Shown: positions 1 through 13,388, counted from the first letter of the stretch. The stretch is 55,779 bases of DNA from an uncultured Succinivibrio sp. (GCA_900767695.1 CAAGAC010000013.1:1-55779); one strand, 5' to 3'. Made by a program: numbers and translations. Notes: generated from the sequence alone by a model not told the origin.

Positions 1-82
1 CATGAACCAGGGCGAGCGCTTCGCCATCCGCGAGGGCGGCAAGACTGTCGGCGCCGGCGTCGTCGGCTCGATCATCGAGTAA
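1..82 (+). CDS. tuf: Elongation factor Tu, C-terminal end only (partial)
   Basis: Only the last 27 codons including the stop are in the window; the gene begins before base 1. The sequence is base-for-base identical to the end of the complete tuf gene at 17947-19128, and the two diverge just after the stop codon. EF-Tu carries aminoacyl-tRNA to the ribosome as a GTP complex. A tuf copy just before secE is common in proteobacteria. Identity to the downstream copy fits the known gene conversion between tuf paralogues. Confidence 0.95.
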   Translation, partial: MNQGERFAIREGGKTVGAGVVGSIIE

Positions 83-87
83 TCTGA

Positions 88-162
88 TGCGGCATTGAAA
101 CAATGCCGCAGTCCGCAGCCACGCGCGGTTTGAAACTGCGGATGGCTGCGGACTTTGTTTTC
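88..162 (+). terminator. Tandem hairpins, rho-independent terminator after tuf
   Basis: There are two adjacent perfect stems. TGCGGCATTG/CAATGCCGCA has a 3-base loop (88-110). GTCCGCAGCC/GGCTGCGGAC (111-153) is followed directly by TTTGTTTT. The second has the usual stem-plus-U-tract form and would end tuf transcription before the secE promoter. No tRNA gene is seen between tuf and secE. Confidence 0.8.
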
Positions 163-204
163 TTCGGCAGCGGGTTTTTCCCCGGGGACCAGTGCCCTGG
201 GCCG

Positions 205-236
205 TTGCCGTGCGCGCTGCCTGCGCATGCTATAAT
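205..236 (+). promoter_or_regulatory. Extended -10 promoter for secE-nusG
   Basis: An extended -10 element TGCTATAAT lies at 228-236. The best -35 candidate, TTGCCG (205-210), is 20 bases away, so the extended -10 probably carries the promoter. It lies downstream of the tuf terminator and about 80 bases before the secE start. The glnB upstream region has a near copy of this element (GCATGCTAGAAT). Confidence 0.65.
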
Positions 237-317
237 CTGACTTTTGTAAAAGCCCGCCATGGCGCGGGAAATCAGAAAGTTTGCACGCGTGGGCGCGCCA
301 GAATTTTAGGAATCGTT

Positions 318-812
318 ATGTCTGAGACAGCAAGCAAAGCGGTCAAGCCGGCCGCCAGGGCAGCGGCGGAGAAAGCCGCCGCCAAGGCCCCGGCCGTCAA
401 GAAGAAGGCCGTGAAGAAGGTGAAGGGCAAGGAGCAGTACGTCTCCGCCCCGGTCAACGCCCTTCTGTGGATCGTCTCCGCAGTCCTCATCTGCGGCGCC
501 ATTTTCGGCAACTACTACTACTCGAACTACTTCGTGATCGACGAGTCCACCCTCCAGCGCCTGGGCAGGGTGGGGGCGGTGATCGCCGCGATAGCTGCCG
601 GCCTCGCGCTGCTGCTCCTTACCAACCGCGGTCACGAGCTGCTCAAGTTCGCCTCCGAGTCCTACACCGAGCTGCTCAAGGTCGTCTGGCCCACCCGCCA
701 GGAAGCCCTGCAGACCACGGTGATCGTGTTCATCGCCGTCTGCGTGGTGAGCTTGTTCCTCTACCTGTGCGACGTCGTTTTCCTCGAAATCGTGCGCGCG
801 ATTACCCTTTGA
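318..812 (+). CDS. secE: Preprotein translocase subunit SecE
   Basis: SecE is the small membrane subunit that clamps SecY in the SecYEG protein-conducting channel. The 164-residue protein has three predicted membrane segments (about 48-64, 85-101, 135-157) like the E. coli form, and the conserved amphipathic motif VVWPTR at 122-127 before the last segment. The ATG at 318 was chosen because the frame is open further upstream but the promoter lies inside that extension, and AGGA precedes this ATG. The first ~40 residues are an Ala/Lys-rich tail, making the protein about 37 residues longer than E. coli SecE. nusG follows 14 bases later, as in most bacteria. Confidence 0.95.
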   Translation: MSETASKAVKPAARAAAEKAAAKAPAVKKKAVKKVKGKEQYVSAPVNALLWIVSAVLICGAIFGNYYYSNYFVIDESTLQRLGRVGAVIAAIAAGLALLLLTNRGHELLKFASESYTELLKVVWPTRQEALQTTVIVFIAVCVVSLFLYLCDVVFLEIVRAITL

Positions 813-826
813 CGGGGAGCTGAATC

Positions 827-1543
827 ATGGCTGAAGAAGATAAGAAGATTGACGCGCCGATGGCCCCAGAGGCCCCGGTGATGGACGAGGCCCCCGAGGC
901 CCCGCAGGCTCCGGCCGCCGACGTCTCCGACGAAGGCAAGAAGGAAGAGTCCGGGAAGGACACCAACCTCCTGAGGGAGAAGATCCCCGAGGCCTCCGAC
1001 GGCCGCGGCCCGATGCGCTGGTACGTCATCCAGGCGTTCTCCGGCTTCGAGCAGCGCGTCGCCCTGACCCTCCAGGAGCGCATCAAGATCCACCACATGG
1101 AGAACGACTTCGCCGAAGTCCTGGTGCCCAAGGAGAAGGTCAAGGAGATCCGCGACGGCAAGAAGCACGAGACCGAGAGGAAGTTCTTCCCCGGCTACGT
1201 GCTCGTCCACATGAGGATGAACTCCCAGTCCTGGCAACTCGTCAAGCACACCGAGCGCGTGCTCGGCTTCATAGGCGGCACCTCCGACCACCCGCTCCCG
1301 ATCACCGAGGCCGAGGCCGAGAGGATCCTGAACCGCCTCAAGGAGAGCGAGGCCGCGCCGAGGCCCAAGACCGAGTTCGAGGTCGGCGAGACTGTCCGCG
1401 CGATCGACGGCGCCTTCAAGGACTTCGTGGGCACCGTGGAGAAGGTCGATTACGAGAAGAACCGCCTGACGGTCTCCATCGCGATCTTCGGGCGCGCCAC
1501 CCCGGTCGATCTCGAGTTCTCGCAGGTCGAGAAGGACGTCTGA
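827..1543 (+). CDS. nusG: Transcription termination/antitermination factor NusG
   Basis: NusG binds RNA polymerase, suppresses pausing and links it to Rho or to the ribosome through S10. The 238-residue protein carries an NGN domain starting at Met63 (RWYVIQAFSGFEQRV) and a C-terminal KOW domain (about 184-238, ending IFGRATPVDLEFSQVEK). The family is usually about 180 residues; here residues 1-62 form an additional Pro/Ala/Glu-rich acidic segment. A GGGGAG ribosome site sits correctly before the first ATG, so the extension is probably translated. It is co-transcribed with secE and followed by a strong terminator. Confidence 0.96.
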   Translation: MAEEDKKIDAPMAPEAPVMDEAPEAPQAPAADVSDEGKKEESGKDTNLLREKIPEASDGRGPMRWYVIQAFSGFEQRVALTLQERIKIHHMENDFAEVLVPKEKVKEIRDGKKHETERKFFPGYVLVHMRMNSQSWQLVKHTERVLGFIGGTSDHPLPITEAEAERILNRLKESEAAPRPKTEFEVGETVRAIDGAFKDFVGTVEKVDYEKNRLTVSIAIFGRATPVDLEFSQVEKDV

Positions 1544-1575
1544 GTCCAATAAGGCAGGCGCCGATGGCGCCTGGA

Positions 1576-1611
1576 CGGCGCGGCAGGACGACTGCCGCGC
1601 CGCTCTTTTTT
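1576..1611 (+). terminator. Rho-independent terminator after nusG
   Basis: A perfect 11-base stem CGGCGCGGCAG/CTGCCGCGCCG has a 5-base loop and is followed by CTCTTTTTT. It separates secE-nusG from the ribosomal protein operon. Confidence 0.88.
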
Positions 1612-1719
1612 CAAGCGGCGCAATGCAGGCCTGGGAGTTGCCATTCGTGCCATGCAGGACGCGCCCATTAATGCGCCCGTTTCCATAGTCCCCCTTCGCG
1701 TGAATTTCAAGTTTTTGGC

Positions 1720-1747
1720 TTGAAAAAAATCCCGGACTGTGTATAAT
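1720..1747 (+). promoter_or_regulatory. Sigma-70 promoter of the rplKAJL-rpoBC operon
   Basis: TTGAAA (1720-1725), a 16-base spacer and TATAAT (1742-1747) make a near-consensus promoter, located between the nusG terminator and rplK. The ~110-base leader that follows would carry the L1 autoregulatory site known from this operon in other gammaproteobacteria; I cannot assign that fold by eye. The rest of the 319-base gap (1544-1862) shows no gene. Confidence 0.8.
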
Positions 1748-1862
1748 CCTACAGATCTTTTGTGCAGTCCCCAAGATTGGTGTCTCCGGACATCCCCACA
1801 ATGGCTGCAGGGAAGCGCCCATAGGACGCGATATCACCCACATTCACGAGGCAATCCTCAAA

Positions 1863-2291
1863 ATGGCAAAGAAAGTTACTGCCTACATCAAACTGCAGGT
1901 CGGCGCTGGTTCCGCCAACCCTGCTCCTCCGGTCGGCCCGGCCCTCGGCCAGCACGGCGTCAACATCATGGAGTTCTGCAAGGCGTTCAACGCCGCGACT
2001 GCCAAGATGGAGAAAGGCTCCCCGGTCCCTGTGATCATCACCGTCTACTCCGACAAGTCCTTCACCTTCGTGTCGAAGACTTCCCCGGCCTCCTTCCTCA
2101 TCAAGAAGGCTGCCGGCGTCAAGTCCGCCTCGCACAAGCCGGGCACCGAGGTTGCGGGCAAGATCACCCACGCCCAGCTGCTTGAAATCGCCAAGGCCAA
2201 GGATCCGGACATGACTGGCGCCGATCTCGAGGCTTCCGCCCGTTCGATCGCTGGCACCGCCCGCTCCATGGGCATCCAGGTGGAGGAGTAA
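1863..2291 (+). CDS. rplK: 50S ribosomal protein L11
   Basis: L11 forms the GTPase-associated centre with 23S rRNA and is needed for stringent-factor (RelA) sensing. At 142 residues it has the usual length. The N-terminal motif KLQVGAGSANPAPPVGPALGQHG and the C-terminal RNA-binding domain ending GTARSMGIQVEE are diagnostic. The start is set by ATG after a GAGG ribosome site. rplA follows after 2 bases, so the two are translationally coupled. Confidence 0.98.
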   Translation: MAKKVTAYIKLQVGAGSANPAPPVGPALGQHGVNIMEFCKAFNAATAKMEKGSPVPVIITVYSDKSFTFVSKTSPASFLIKKAAGVKSASHKPGTEVAGKITHAQLLEIAKAKDPDMTGADLEASARSIAGTARSMGIQVEE

Positions 2292-2293
2292 TC

Positions 2294-3022
2294 ATGGCCA
2301 AGTTATCCAAGCGCATGAAGGAAATCCGCGAGAACGTCGACAAGACCAAGCTCTACGCTCCCGCCGATGGTTTCGACCTCCTCAAGAAGTTCGCCAAGGC
2401 CAAGTTCACCGAGAGCGTTGACGTGGCGATCCAGCTCGGCATCGACGCCACCAAGTCGGACCAGAACGTCCGCGGCGCAGCCGTCCTGCCCAACGGCACC
2501 GGCAAGACCGTCCGCGTCCTGGTCTTCACCCAGGGCGCCAACGCCGAGGCCGCCAAGGCCGCCGGCGCCGACATCGTCGGCATGCAGGAAGTCGCCGATC
2601 AGATCAAGCAGGGCTTCATGGACTTCGATGTCGTCATCGCCACTCCTGATGCGATGCGTGTTGTCGGCCAGCTCGGCCAGATCCTCGGCCCCCGCGGCAT
2701 GATGCCTAACCCCAAGGTCGGCACCGTCACCCGCGACGTCGCCACCGCCGTCAAGAACGCCAAGGCAGGCCAGGTCCGCTATCGCAACGACAAGGCCGGC
2801 TGCATCCAGGCTTCCATCGGCAACGTCAAGTTCAGCTCCCAGCAGCTGGTTGAGAACCTCTCCGCGCTCGTCGACGCCATCACCAAGCAGCGTCCTAGCT
2901 CGGCCAAGGGCGCCTTCATCAGGAAGGTCTGCGTCTCCACCACCATGGGCGCCGGCGTCACCCTCGACAAGGCCCTGATCGGCGCAGCCTCCGCTGATGC
3001 CGCAGCTCCTGCCGAGGAATAA
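2294..3022 (+). CDS. rplA: 50S ribosomal protein L1
   Basis: L1 forms the mobile L1 stalk that helps release deacylated tRNA. In related bacteria it also represses its own rplK-rplA mRNA. The 242-residue product has the usual domains, including the region GPRGMMPNPKVGTV. It is slightly longer than E. coli L1 (234) through an Ala-rich C-terminal tail. It sits 2 bases after rplK and before the long L10 leader. Confidence 0.98.
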   Translation: MAKLSKRMKEIRENVDKTKLYAPADGFDLLKKFAKAKFTESVDVAIQLGIDATKSDQNVRGAAVLPNGTGKTVRVLVFTQGANAEAAKAAGADIVGMQEVADQIKQGFMDFDVVIATPDAMRVVGQLGQILGPRGMMPNPKVGTVTRDVATAVKNAKAGQVRYRNDKAGCIQASIGNVKFSSQQLVENLSALVDAITKQRPSSAKGAFIRKVCVSTTMGAGVTLDKALIGAASADAAAPAEE

Positions 3023-3220
3023 AGCATAAAGGCGGCCGCGCAAGCGGCTGCCGTTTGGAAGGGGCTCGTCCTCTGCCAAAGACCGCAGGCGGCGCAAGCC
3101 TTAATGTCCTGCGCAGGAGGAGATAAGCTCCAACGGAATTTTTCCTTTGGAACTGATTTCCAATCAGCCCGAAAGGGTAACCGGTTCCCATGACGGGAAC
3201 CATTCGGAGTCACTGCTCAA
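3023..3220 (+). promoter_or_regulatory. rplJ-rplL leader with stem-loops (probable L10 autoregulatory region)
   Basis: This is a 198-base gap between rplA and rplJ. A perfect hairpin GGTTCCC/GGGAACC (3183-3101 arm positions 3183-3189 and 3195-3201) ends just before the rplJ ribosome site CGGAG, and GGAG/CTCC stems occur further upstream. In gammaproteobacteria the equivalent leader binds the L10-L12 complex to control rplJL translation. Position and structure fit that role, but the L10 kink-turn itself was not verified. No clear promoter was seen. Confidence 0.5.
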
Positions 3221-3748
3221 ATGGCACTGAATATCGAAGACAAGAAGGCAATCGTTGCCAAAGTCGCCGACGCAGCCAAGAAGGCCGTGTCAGCTGTCAT
3301 CGCAGACTCTTGCGGCATCCCCGTAGCCGACCTCACCAAGCTCCGCAAGGAAGCGCGCGAGAACAACGTGTACCTGCACGTCGTTCGCAACACGCTCCTG
3401 AGGCGCGCTGTTGAGGGCACCGAGTACGAGAGCCTCAGGGATTCCATGAAAGGCCCGACCATGGTCGGCTTCTCGATGGATCACCCTGGCGCTGCTGCCC
3501 GCCTCTTCAAAGAGTTCGCGAAGACCCACGACAAGTTCCAGGTAAGGTCCCTCCAGTTCGAGGGCAAGGTCTACGATGTCAAGGACATCGATGTCCTGGC
3601 CACCCTGCCCACCTACGAGGAGGCCATCGCAAAGCTCATGGCGACCCTCAAGGAAGCGGCCGCCGGCAAGCTCTGCCGCACCCTTGCTGCACTTGGCGAC
3701 AAGCTTTCTGCCGAAGGCGGCGCCGCCGCTCCGGCAGCCGAGGCCTGA
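3221..3748 (+). CDS. rplJ: 50S ribosomal protein L10
   Basis: L10 is the base of the ribosomal stalk; its C-terminal helix binds dimers of L7/L12. The 175-residue protein starts with the family pattern (MALNIEDKKAIVAKVADAAK) and contains the RNA-binding segment with LHVVRNTLLRRAVEGTEYE. It ends in the Ala-rich tail expected for the stalk-binding helix, and is about 10 residues longer than in E. coli. rplL lies 66 bases downstream. Confidence 0.97.
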   Translation: MALNIEDKKAIVAKVADAAKKAVSAVIADSCGIPVADLTKLRKEARENNVYLHVVRNTLLRRAVEGTEYESLRDSMKGPTMVGFSMDHPGAAARLFKEFAKTHDKFQVRSLQFEGKVYDVKDIDVLATLPTYEEAIAKLMATLKEAAAGKLCRTLAALGDKLSAEGGAAAPAAEA

Positions 3749-3814
3749 AGCCTGTTTTCAATTTCAATTGGTTCAGGCCTGGCCTGACGAAACATTTTTT
3801 AAAGGAAAACCAAA

Positions 3815-4180
3815 ATGGCATTATCCACTGATGAGATCCTCGACGCGATCGCCAACATGTCCGTCACCGACGTTGTTGCCCTGGTCAAGGCTATGGAAGA
3901 GAAGTTCGGCGTCTCTGCCGCTGCTGCTGTCGCTGCCCCTGCTGCCGGCGGCGCTGCTGCTGAGGAGAAGTCCGAGTTCGACGTCGTCCTCAAGGAAGTC
4001 GGCGCTCAGAAGATCGCCGTCATCAAGGCCGTCCGCACCGCCACCGGCCTTGGCCTGAAGGAAGCCAAGGACCTCGTCGAGTCCGCTCCTTGCAAGGTCA
4101 AGGAGGCCCTCCCGAAGGCCGACGCCGAGGCCCTCAAGAAGTCCCTCGAGGATGCTGGCGCCAAGGCTGCCCTGGAGTAA
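3815..4180 (+). CDS. rplL: 50S ribosomal protein L7/L12
   Basis: L7/L12 is the multicopy stalk protein that recruits and activates translational GTPases. The 121-residue product has an N-terminal dimerisation domain, an Ala-rich hinge near residues 36-53 (AAAAVAAPAAGGAAAEE) and a C-terminal domain with KTGL-like TGLGLKEAKDLVE. A strong AAAGGAAAA ribosome site precedes it, as expected for the only stalk protein made in several copies per ribosome. Confidence 0.98.
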   Translation: MALSTDEILDAIANMSVTDVVALVKAMEEKFGVSAAAAVAAPAAGGAAAEEKSEFDVVLKEVGAQKIAVIKAVRTATGLGLKEAKDLVESAPCKVKEALPKADAEALKKSLEDAGAKAALE

Positions 4181-4221
4181 TCCGGCAATTGCGCTTTGAC
4201 CGGCCCCCTCACCGGACCGGA

Positions 4222-4279
4222 CAGGGTCTCAATCCCTGAAAAAATAACCCGGAACTGTCCTTTTTGGCGGTTTCGGGTT
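4222..4279 (+). promoter_or_regulatory. rplL-rpoB intergenic stem-loops (possible attenuator)
   Basis: Two stems lie in the gap. CAGGG/CCCTG (4222-4238) is one, and AACCCGGAAC pairs with GTTTCGGGTT (4246-4279, one G-U pair, 14-base loop that includes TTTTT). E. coli has a partial terminator and RNase III site in the same place that lowers rpoBC expression relative to ribosomal proteins. A similar role is an inference from position. Confidence 0.4.
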
Positions 4280-4353
4280 TGGTGACTGAATAACTACAAA
4301 AGATGCCTAGGCATCTCACACCGGAAACAGATCAATCTGAGGATCCCCTATCC

Positions 4354-7300
4354 ATGGTCTACTCCTACACTGAGCAAAAGCGCATCCGCAAGGATTTCGG
4401 CAAGCGAGTCAAAGTCTTAGATACTCCGTATCTGCTCGCCGTCCAGATCGACTCATTCAAGCAGTTCATCAGTTCCGACCCCAACAACGAGAATGGCCTG
4501 GTCGCCGCTTTCAAGAGCGTGTTCCCGATCAAGAGCTACTCCGGGAACGCCGAGCTGGCGTACAACAGCTTCCGCCTGGGCGAGCCGAAATTCACCGTGC
4601 GCGAGTGCATGATCCGCGGCACGACCTACTCCGCGCCGCTCAAGGTCAAGCTGAGCCTGATCCGCTACGAGAAGGACTCGCCCAAGACCGTGAAGGAGCG
4701 CATTGACCAGGACGTGTACATGGGCGAGATCCCGCTCATGACCGACAACGGGACCTTCATCATCAACGGCACCGAGCGTGTCGTTGTCTCCCAGCTGCAC
4801 CGCAGCCCCGGCGTGTTCTTCGACGACGACAAGGGCAAGACCCATCCGGGCCGCGTGCTCTTCAGCTCGCGCGTCATCCCCTACCGCGGGTCCTGGCTTG
4901 ACTTCGAGTTCGACCACCGCGACAACCTCTTCGTGCGCATCGACCGCCGCCGCAAGCTGCCGGCCACCGTCCTGCTTCGCGCCCTCGGCTACAACACCGA
5001 GCAGATCCTCAAGCTGTTCTTCGACACCGTCGAGTTCCAGTTCAAGTCCGGCAAGGTCACCATGGACCTGATCCCGGAGAGGCTGCAGGGCGAGGTCGCC
5101 ACCTTCGACATCAAGGCCGGCAAGGACGTGATCGTCGAGAAGGGCAAGAAGATCACCGGCCGCCACATCAGGCTGCTCAAGAAGTCCGGCGTCACCTCGA
5201 TCCCCGTGCCTCCCGAGTACCTCATCGGCAAGATCACCGCCCATAGCTACGAGGACAAGGACGGCAAGATCCTCATCACCGCCAACACAGTGATCAACGA
5301 GGAGAACCTCCCGCTAATCCTCGGCTCCGGCGTCAAGAAGATCGAGACTCTCTACATCAGCCAGGTCAACGAAGGCCCGTTCATGGCCGACACCCTGCGC
5401 AACGATCCGACCCGCGACCTCTCCTCGGACGCCGCGGACCGCCAGGCTGCGCTCTTCGAGATCTACAAGATGATGCGCCCGGGCGAGATCCCGACCCTCG
5501 AGGCTGCCGAGACCCTCTTCAAGAACCTGTTCTTCGCCGAGGACCGCTACGACCTCTCGTCGGTCGGCCGCATGAAGTTCGACTTCCGCTTCTACGAGGC
5601 CAAGAACTTCAAGGCGGGCCTCAACCGCCTGCTCTCCGATCCCGAGCACGAGATCAACACCGAGGAGTCGGGCATCGTCGTCTCCGGCGGCAACGTCTAC
5701 GTCTCCTTCCCGAAGGTCATCGACGCCATCAGGCCGTACCTCGACGAGGACGAGCAGAAGGTCATGCCGGACACCAACCCGGAGAGCCGCGCCGACAAGA
5801 TCCTCGACTACCTCGAGTACTCGGTCTACTCCACCTCCCAGGACGAGCTCAAGGACGCCTCCGAGCGCCTGCTCTTCAAGGTGAAGTTCGACGGCAAGGC
5901 CGGCAAGTTCGGCTTCGACAAGGCCCTGATCCTGCCTCTGGACACCCTCGACCTCTCGGTCAACGTCCAGGAGCTTGACGGCAAGGCCACCGACTCGCGC
6001 GGCAAGGCGCTCAAGCTCGACCGCTCGCCCATTGACGGCGAGGCGATGCGCGGCACCTTAAGCGCCGGCGACATCGTCAGGGTCCTGCGCTACCTCATCA
6101 AGATCCGCAACGGCAAGGACAGCGTCGACGACATCGACCACCTGGGCAACCGCCGCATCCGCTCCGTGGGCGAGATGGCCGAGAACCAGTTCAGGATCGG
6201 CCTCGTCCGCGTCGAGCGCGCGGTCAAGGAGCGCCTGTCCCTGGGCGATCTCGACAACACCACTCCGCAGGAGCTGATCAACGCCAAGCCAATCACCGCC
6301 GCGATCAGGGAGTTCTACGGCTCAAGCCAGCTCTCCCAGTTCATGGACCAGAACAACCCGCTCTCCGAGGTCACCCACAAGCGCCGCATCTCGGCACTGG
6401 GCCCCGGCGGACTCACCCGCGAGCGCGCCGGCTTCGAGGTCCGCGACGTGCACCCGACCCATTACGGCCGCCTCTGCCCGATCGAGACCCCTGAAGGCCC
6501 GAACATCGGCCTCATCAACTCGCTGGCCGTGTTCGCCCGCTGCAACGACTACGGCTTCCTCGAGACCCCGTACCGCTACGTGCGCAACGGCGTCGCCGAG
6601 GAGGACTTCGTGTACCTCTCGGCCATCGAGGAGGGACAGTACATCATCGCCCAGGCCAACACCGACCTCGACGAGAACGGCAAGATCATCCCCGAGTACG
6701 TGCAGTGCCGCTACAACGGCGACTCCGTGGTCCGCAAGGCCAGCGACGTGCAGCTCATGGACGTCTCCCCGCAGCAGATCATCTCGGTCGCCGCAGCCCT
6801 GATCCCGTTCCTCGAGCACGATGACGCCAACCGCGCCCTGATGGGCGCCAACATGCAGCGCCAGGCCGTCCCGACCGTCCGTTCCGAGAAGCCGCTCGTC
6901 GGCACCGGCATGGAGCGCGCCGTGGCGGTCGACTCCGGCGTGACCATCATCGCCAAGCGCGGCGGCGTGGTCGAGCATGTCGACGGCTCGCGCATCGTCA
7001 TCCGCGTCAACCCTGACGAGATCGAGAACGAGTTCGACGCCGGCATCGACATCTACAACCTGATCAAGTACGCGCGCTCCAACCAGAACACCTGCGTCAA
7101 CCAGCGCCCGTGCGTCGCGCTCAACGAGAAGATCAAGGCAGGCGACGTCATCGCCGACGGCTCCTCCACCGACATGGGCGAGCTCGCGCTCGGCCAGAAC
7201 ATGAGGATCGCCTTCATGCCTTGGAACGGCTACAACTACGAGGACTCCATCATGGTGTCCGAGAGGGTCGCCGCCAAGGACCGCCTGACCACCATCCACA

Positions 7301-8832
7301 TCGTCGAGCTCTCCTGCGTCGCCCGCGACACCAAGCTCGGGCCCGAGGAGATCACCGCCGACATCCCCAACGTCGGCGAGGCCGCCCTCTCCAAGCTTGA
7401 CGAGGCCGGCATCGTCTACGTCGGCGCCGAGGTCAACGGCGGCGACATCCTCGTCGGCAAGGTCACCCCGAAGGGCGAGACCCAGCTGACCCCTGAGGAG
7501 AAGCTGCTGCGCGCCATCTTCGGCGAGAAGGCCTCCGAGGTGAAGGACTCCTCCCTGAGGGTCCCCAACGACGTCAACGGCACCGTGGTCGACGTCCAGA
7601 TCTTCACCCGCGAGGGAGTGGAGAAGGACAAGCGCGCCAAGGAGATCGAGGAGATGCACATCAACCAGGTCAAGAAGGACCTGGACGAGGAGTACGCATT
7701 CCTCACCTCCGGCATCCTGAGCCAGGTGCGCGCCGTGCTCGTCCGCAGCGGCATGGACAAGGCCGCCGTGGACGCGATCCCCGACGACAAGCTGCTCTCC
7801 ACCCGCGCCGGCAACGACGCCGCCCAGCGCCAGATCGAGGAGTTCTCCGTGCGCCTTGACGACTTCGACAAGGAGTACAAGGAGAAGTTCGAGAAGGAGA
7901 AGAAGAAGATCACCGAGGGCGACGACCTCACTCCGGGCGTGCTCAAGATCGTCAAGGTCTACCTCGCGATCAAGCGCCGCATCCAGCCGGGCGACAAGCT
8001 CGCCGGCCGCCACGGAAACAAGGGCGTCATCTCCCGCATCACCCCGATCGAGGACATGCCGTTCGACGAGAACGGCCACCCGGTCGACATGGTGCTCAAC
8101 CCCCTGGGCGTGCCTTCGCGCATGAACATCGGCCAGGTTCTCGAGGTGCACCTCGGACTTGCCGCCAAGGGCATCGGCGACATGATCAACAGGATGATCG
8201 TCGAGCACCGCGCGATCAAGGAGCTGCGCAAGGTCCTCCAGGAGGTCTACGACCTCGGCGACACCTCGCAGAAGGTGGACATCTCCAAGCTCTCCGACGA
8301 TCAGGTCGAGGTGCTTGCCGGCAACCTGCGCGACGGCCTCCCGGTCGCCACCCCGGTGTTCGACGGCGCCCAGGAGAAGGACATCAAGGCGATGCTGCGC
8401 ATGGCCGGGATGCCCGAGAGCGGCCAGATGACCCTTTACGATGGCCGCACCGGCAGGGCATTCGAGCGCAAGGTCACCGTGGGCATCATGTACATGCTCA
8501 AGCTCAACCACCTCGTCGACGACAAGATGCACGCCCGCTCGACCGGCTCCTACAGCCTCGTGACCCAGCAGCCGCTGGGCGGCAAGGCCCAGTTTGGCGG
8601 CCAGCGCTTCGGCGAGATGGAAGTCTGGGCCCTCGAGGCCTACGGCGCCGCCTACACCCTGCGCGAGATGCTGACCGTCAAGTCCGACGACGTGAACGGC
8701 AGGACGAAGATGTACAAGAACATCGTCGACGGCGTCTACCGCATGGATGCAGGCATCCCCGAGTCCTTCAATGTGCTGCTCCGCGAGATCCGCTCGCTGG
8801 GCATCAACATCGAGCTCATCCGCAAGGTTTAA
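4354..8832 (+). CDS. rpoB: DNA-directed RNA polymerase subunit beta
   Basis: This is the catalytic-core beta subunit of RNA polymerase. The ATG at 4354 gives MVYSYTEQKRIRKDFGKR, matching E. coli RpoB, and has TGAGGA 10 bases upstream; the frame is open 17 codons further but without homology. The rifampicin region is intact (QLSQFMDQNNPLSEVTHKRR; the His equivalent to E. coli His526 is residue 675). The protein is 1492 residues against 1342 in E. coli. The difference is almost entirely one insertion at about residues 410-568, between GRMKF and LSAGDIVRVL, at the protrusion/fork junction. Sequence after the rifampicin region aligns with no length change. Confidence 0.98.
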   Translation: MVYSYTEQKRIRKDFGKRVKVLDTPYLLAVQIDSFKQFISSDPNNENGLVAAFKSVFPIKSYSGNAELAYNSFRLGEPKFTVRECMIRGTTYSAPLKVKLSLIRYEKDSPKTVKERIDQDVYMGEIPLMTDNGTFIINGTERVVVSQLHRSPGVFFDDDKGKTHPGRVLFSSRVIPYRGSWLDFEFDHRDNLFVRIDRRRKLPATVLLRALGYNTEQILKLFFDTVEFQFKSGKVTMDLIPERLQGEVATFDIKAGKDVIVEKGKKITGRHIRLLKKSGVTSIPVPPEYLIGKITAHSYEDKDGKILITANTVINEENLPLILGSGVKKIETLYISQVNEGPFMADTLRNDPTRDLSSDAADRQAALFEIYKMMRPGEIPTLEAAETLFKNLFFAEDRYDLSSVGRMKFDFRFYEAKNFKAGLNRLLSDPEHEINTEESGIVVSGGNVYVSFPKVIDAIRPYLDEDEQKVMPDTNPESRADKILDYLEYSVYSTSQDELKDASERLLFKVKFDGKAGKFGFDKALILPLDTLDLSVNVQELDGKATDSRGKALKLDRSPIDGEAMRGTLSAGDIVRVLRYLIKIRNGKDSVDDIDHLGNRRIRSVGEMAENQFRIGLVRVERAVKERLSLGDLDNTTPQELINAKPITAAIREFYGSSQLSQFMDQNNPLSEVTHKRRISALGPGGLTRERAGFEVRDVHPTHYGRLCPIETPEGPNIGLINSLAVFARCNDYGFLETPYRYVRNGVAEEDFVYLSAIEEGQYIIAQANTDLDENGKIIPEYVQCRYNGDSVVRKASDVQLMDVSPQQIISVAAALIPFLEHDDANRALMGANMQRQAVPTVRSEKPLVGTGMERAVAVDSGVTIIAKRGGVVEHVDGSRIVIRVNPDEIENEFDAGIDIYNLIKYARSNQNTCVNQRPCVALNEKIKAGDVIADGSSTDMGELALGQNMRIAFMPWNGYNYEDSIMVSERVAAKDRLTTIHIVELSCVARDTKLGPEEITADIPNVGEAALSKLDEAGIVYVGAEVNGGDILVGKVTPKGETQLTPEEKLLRAIFGEKASEVKDSSLRVPNDVNGTVVDVQIFTREGVEKDKRAKEIEEMHINQVKKDLDEEYAFLTSGILSQVRAVLVRSGMDKAAVDAIPDDKLLSTRAGNDAAQRQIEEFSVRLDDFDKEYKEKFEKEKKKITEGDDLTPGVLKIVKVYLAIKRRIQPGDKLAGRHGNKGVISRITPIEDMPFDENGHPVDMVLNPLGVPSRMNIGQVLEVHLGLAAKGIGDMINRMIVEHRAIKELRKVLQEVYDLGDTSQKVDISKLSDDQVEVLAGNLRDGLPVATPVFDGAQEKDIKAMLRMAGMPESGQMTLYDGRTGRAFERKVTVGIMYMLKLNHLVDDKMHARSTGSYSLVTQQPLGGKAQFGGQRFGEMEVWALEAYGAAYTLREMLTVKSDDVNGRTKMYKNIVDGVYRMDAGIPESFNVLLREIRSLGINIELIRKV

Positions 8833-8891
8833 TGATTTTCTAATGCCGGGGGGACGCCCCCGGCCCGGCTACGACAATAGGAGATACTGTT

Positions 8892-13388
<4,497 letters not shown>

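Noticed and set aside
83..317. Possible tRNA-Trp between tuf and secE
   Set aside because: Many proteobacteria have one there, but the gap holds only two hairpins and a promoter; no cloverleaf or CCA anticodon arm is present.
6322..8532. Very long open frame (736 codons) antisense to rpoB, with similar long antisense frames over rpoC, fusA and ureC
   Set aside because: These are shadows of GC-rich codon usage (third-position G/C removes stops on the other strand); their compositions are dominated by Leu/Val/Asp/Gly/His and no ribosome sites or homology are seen.
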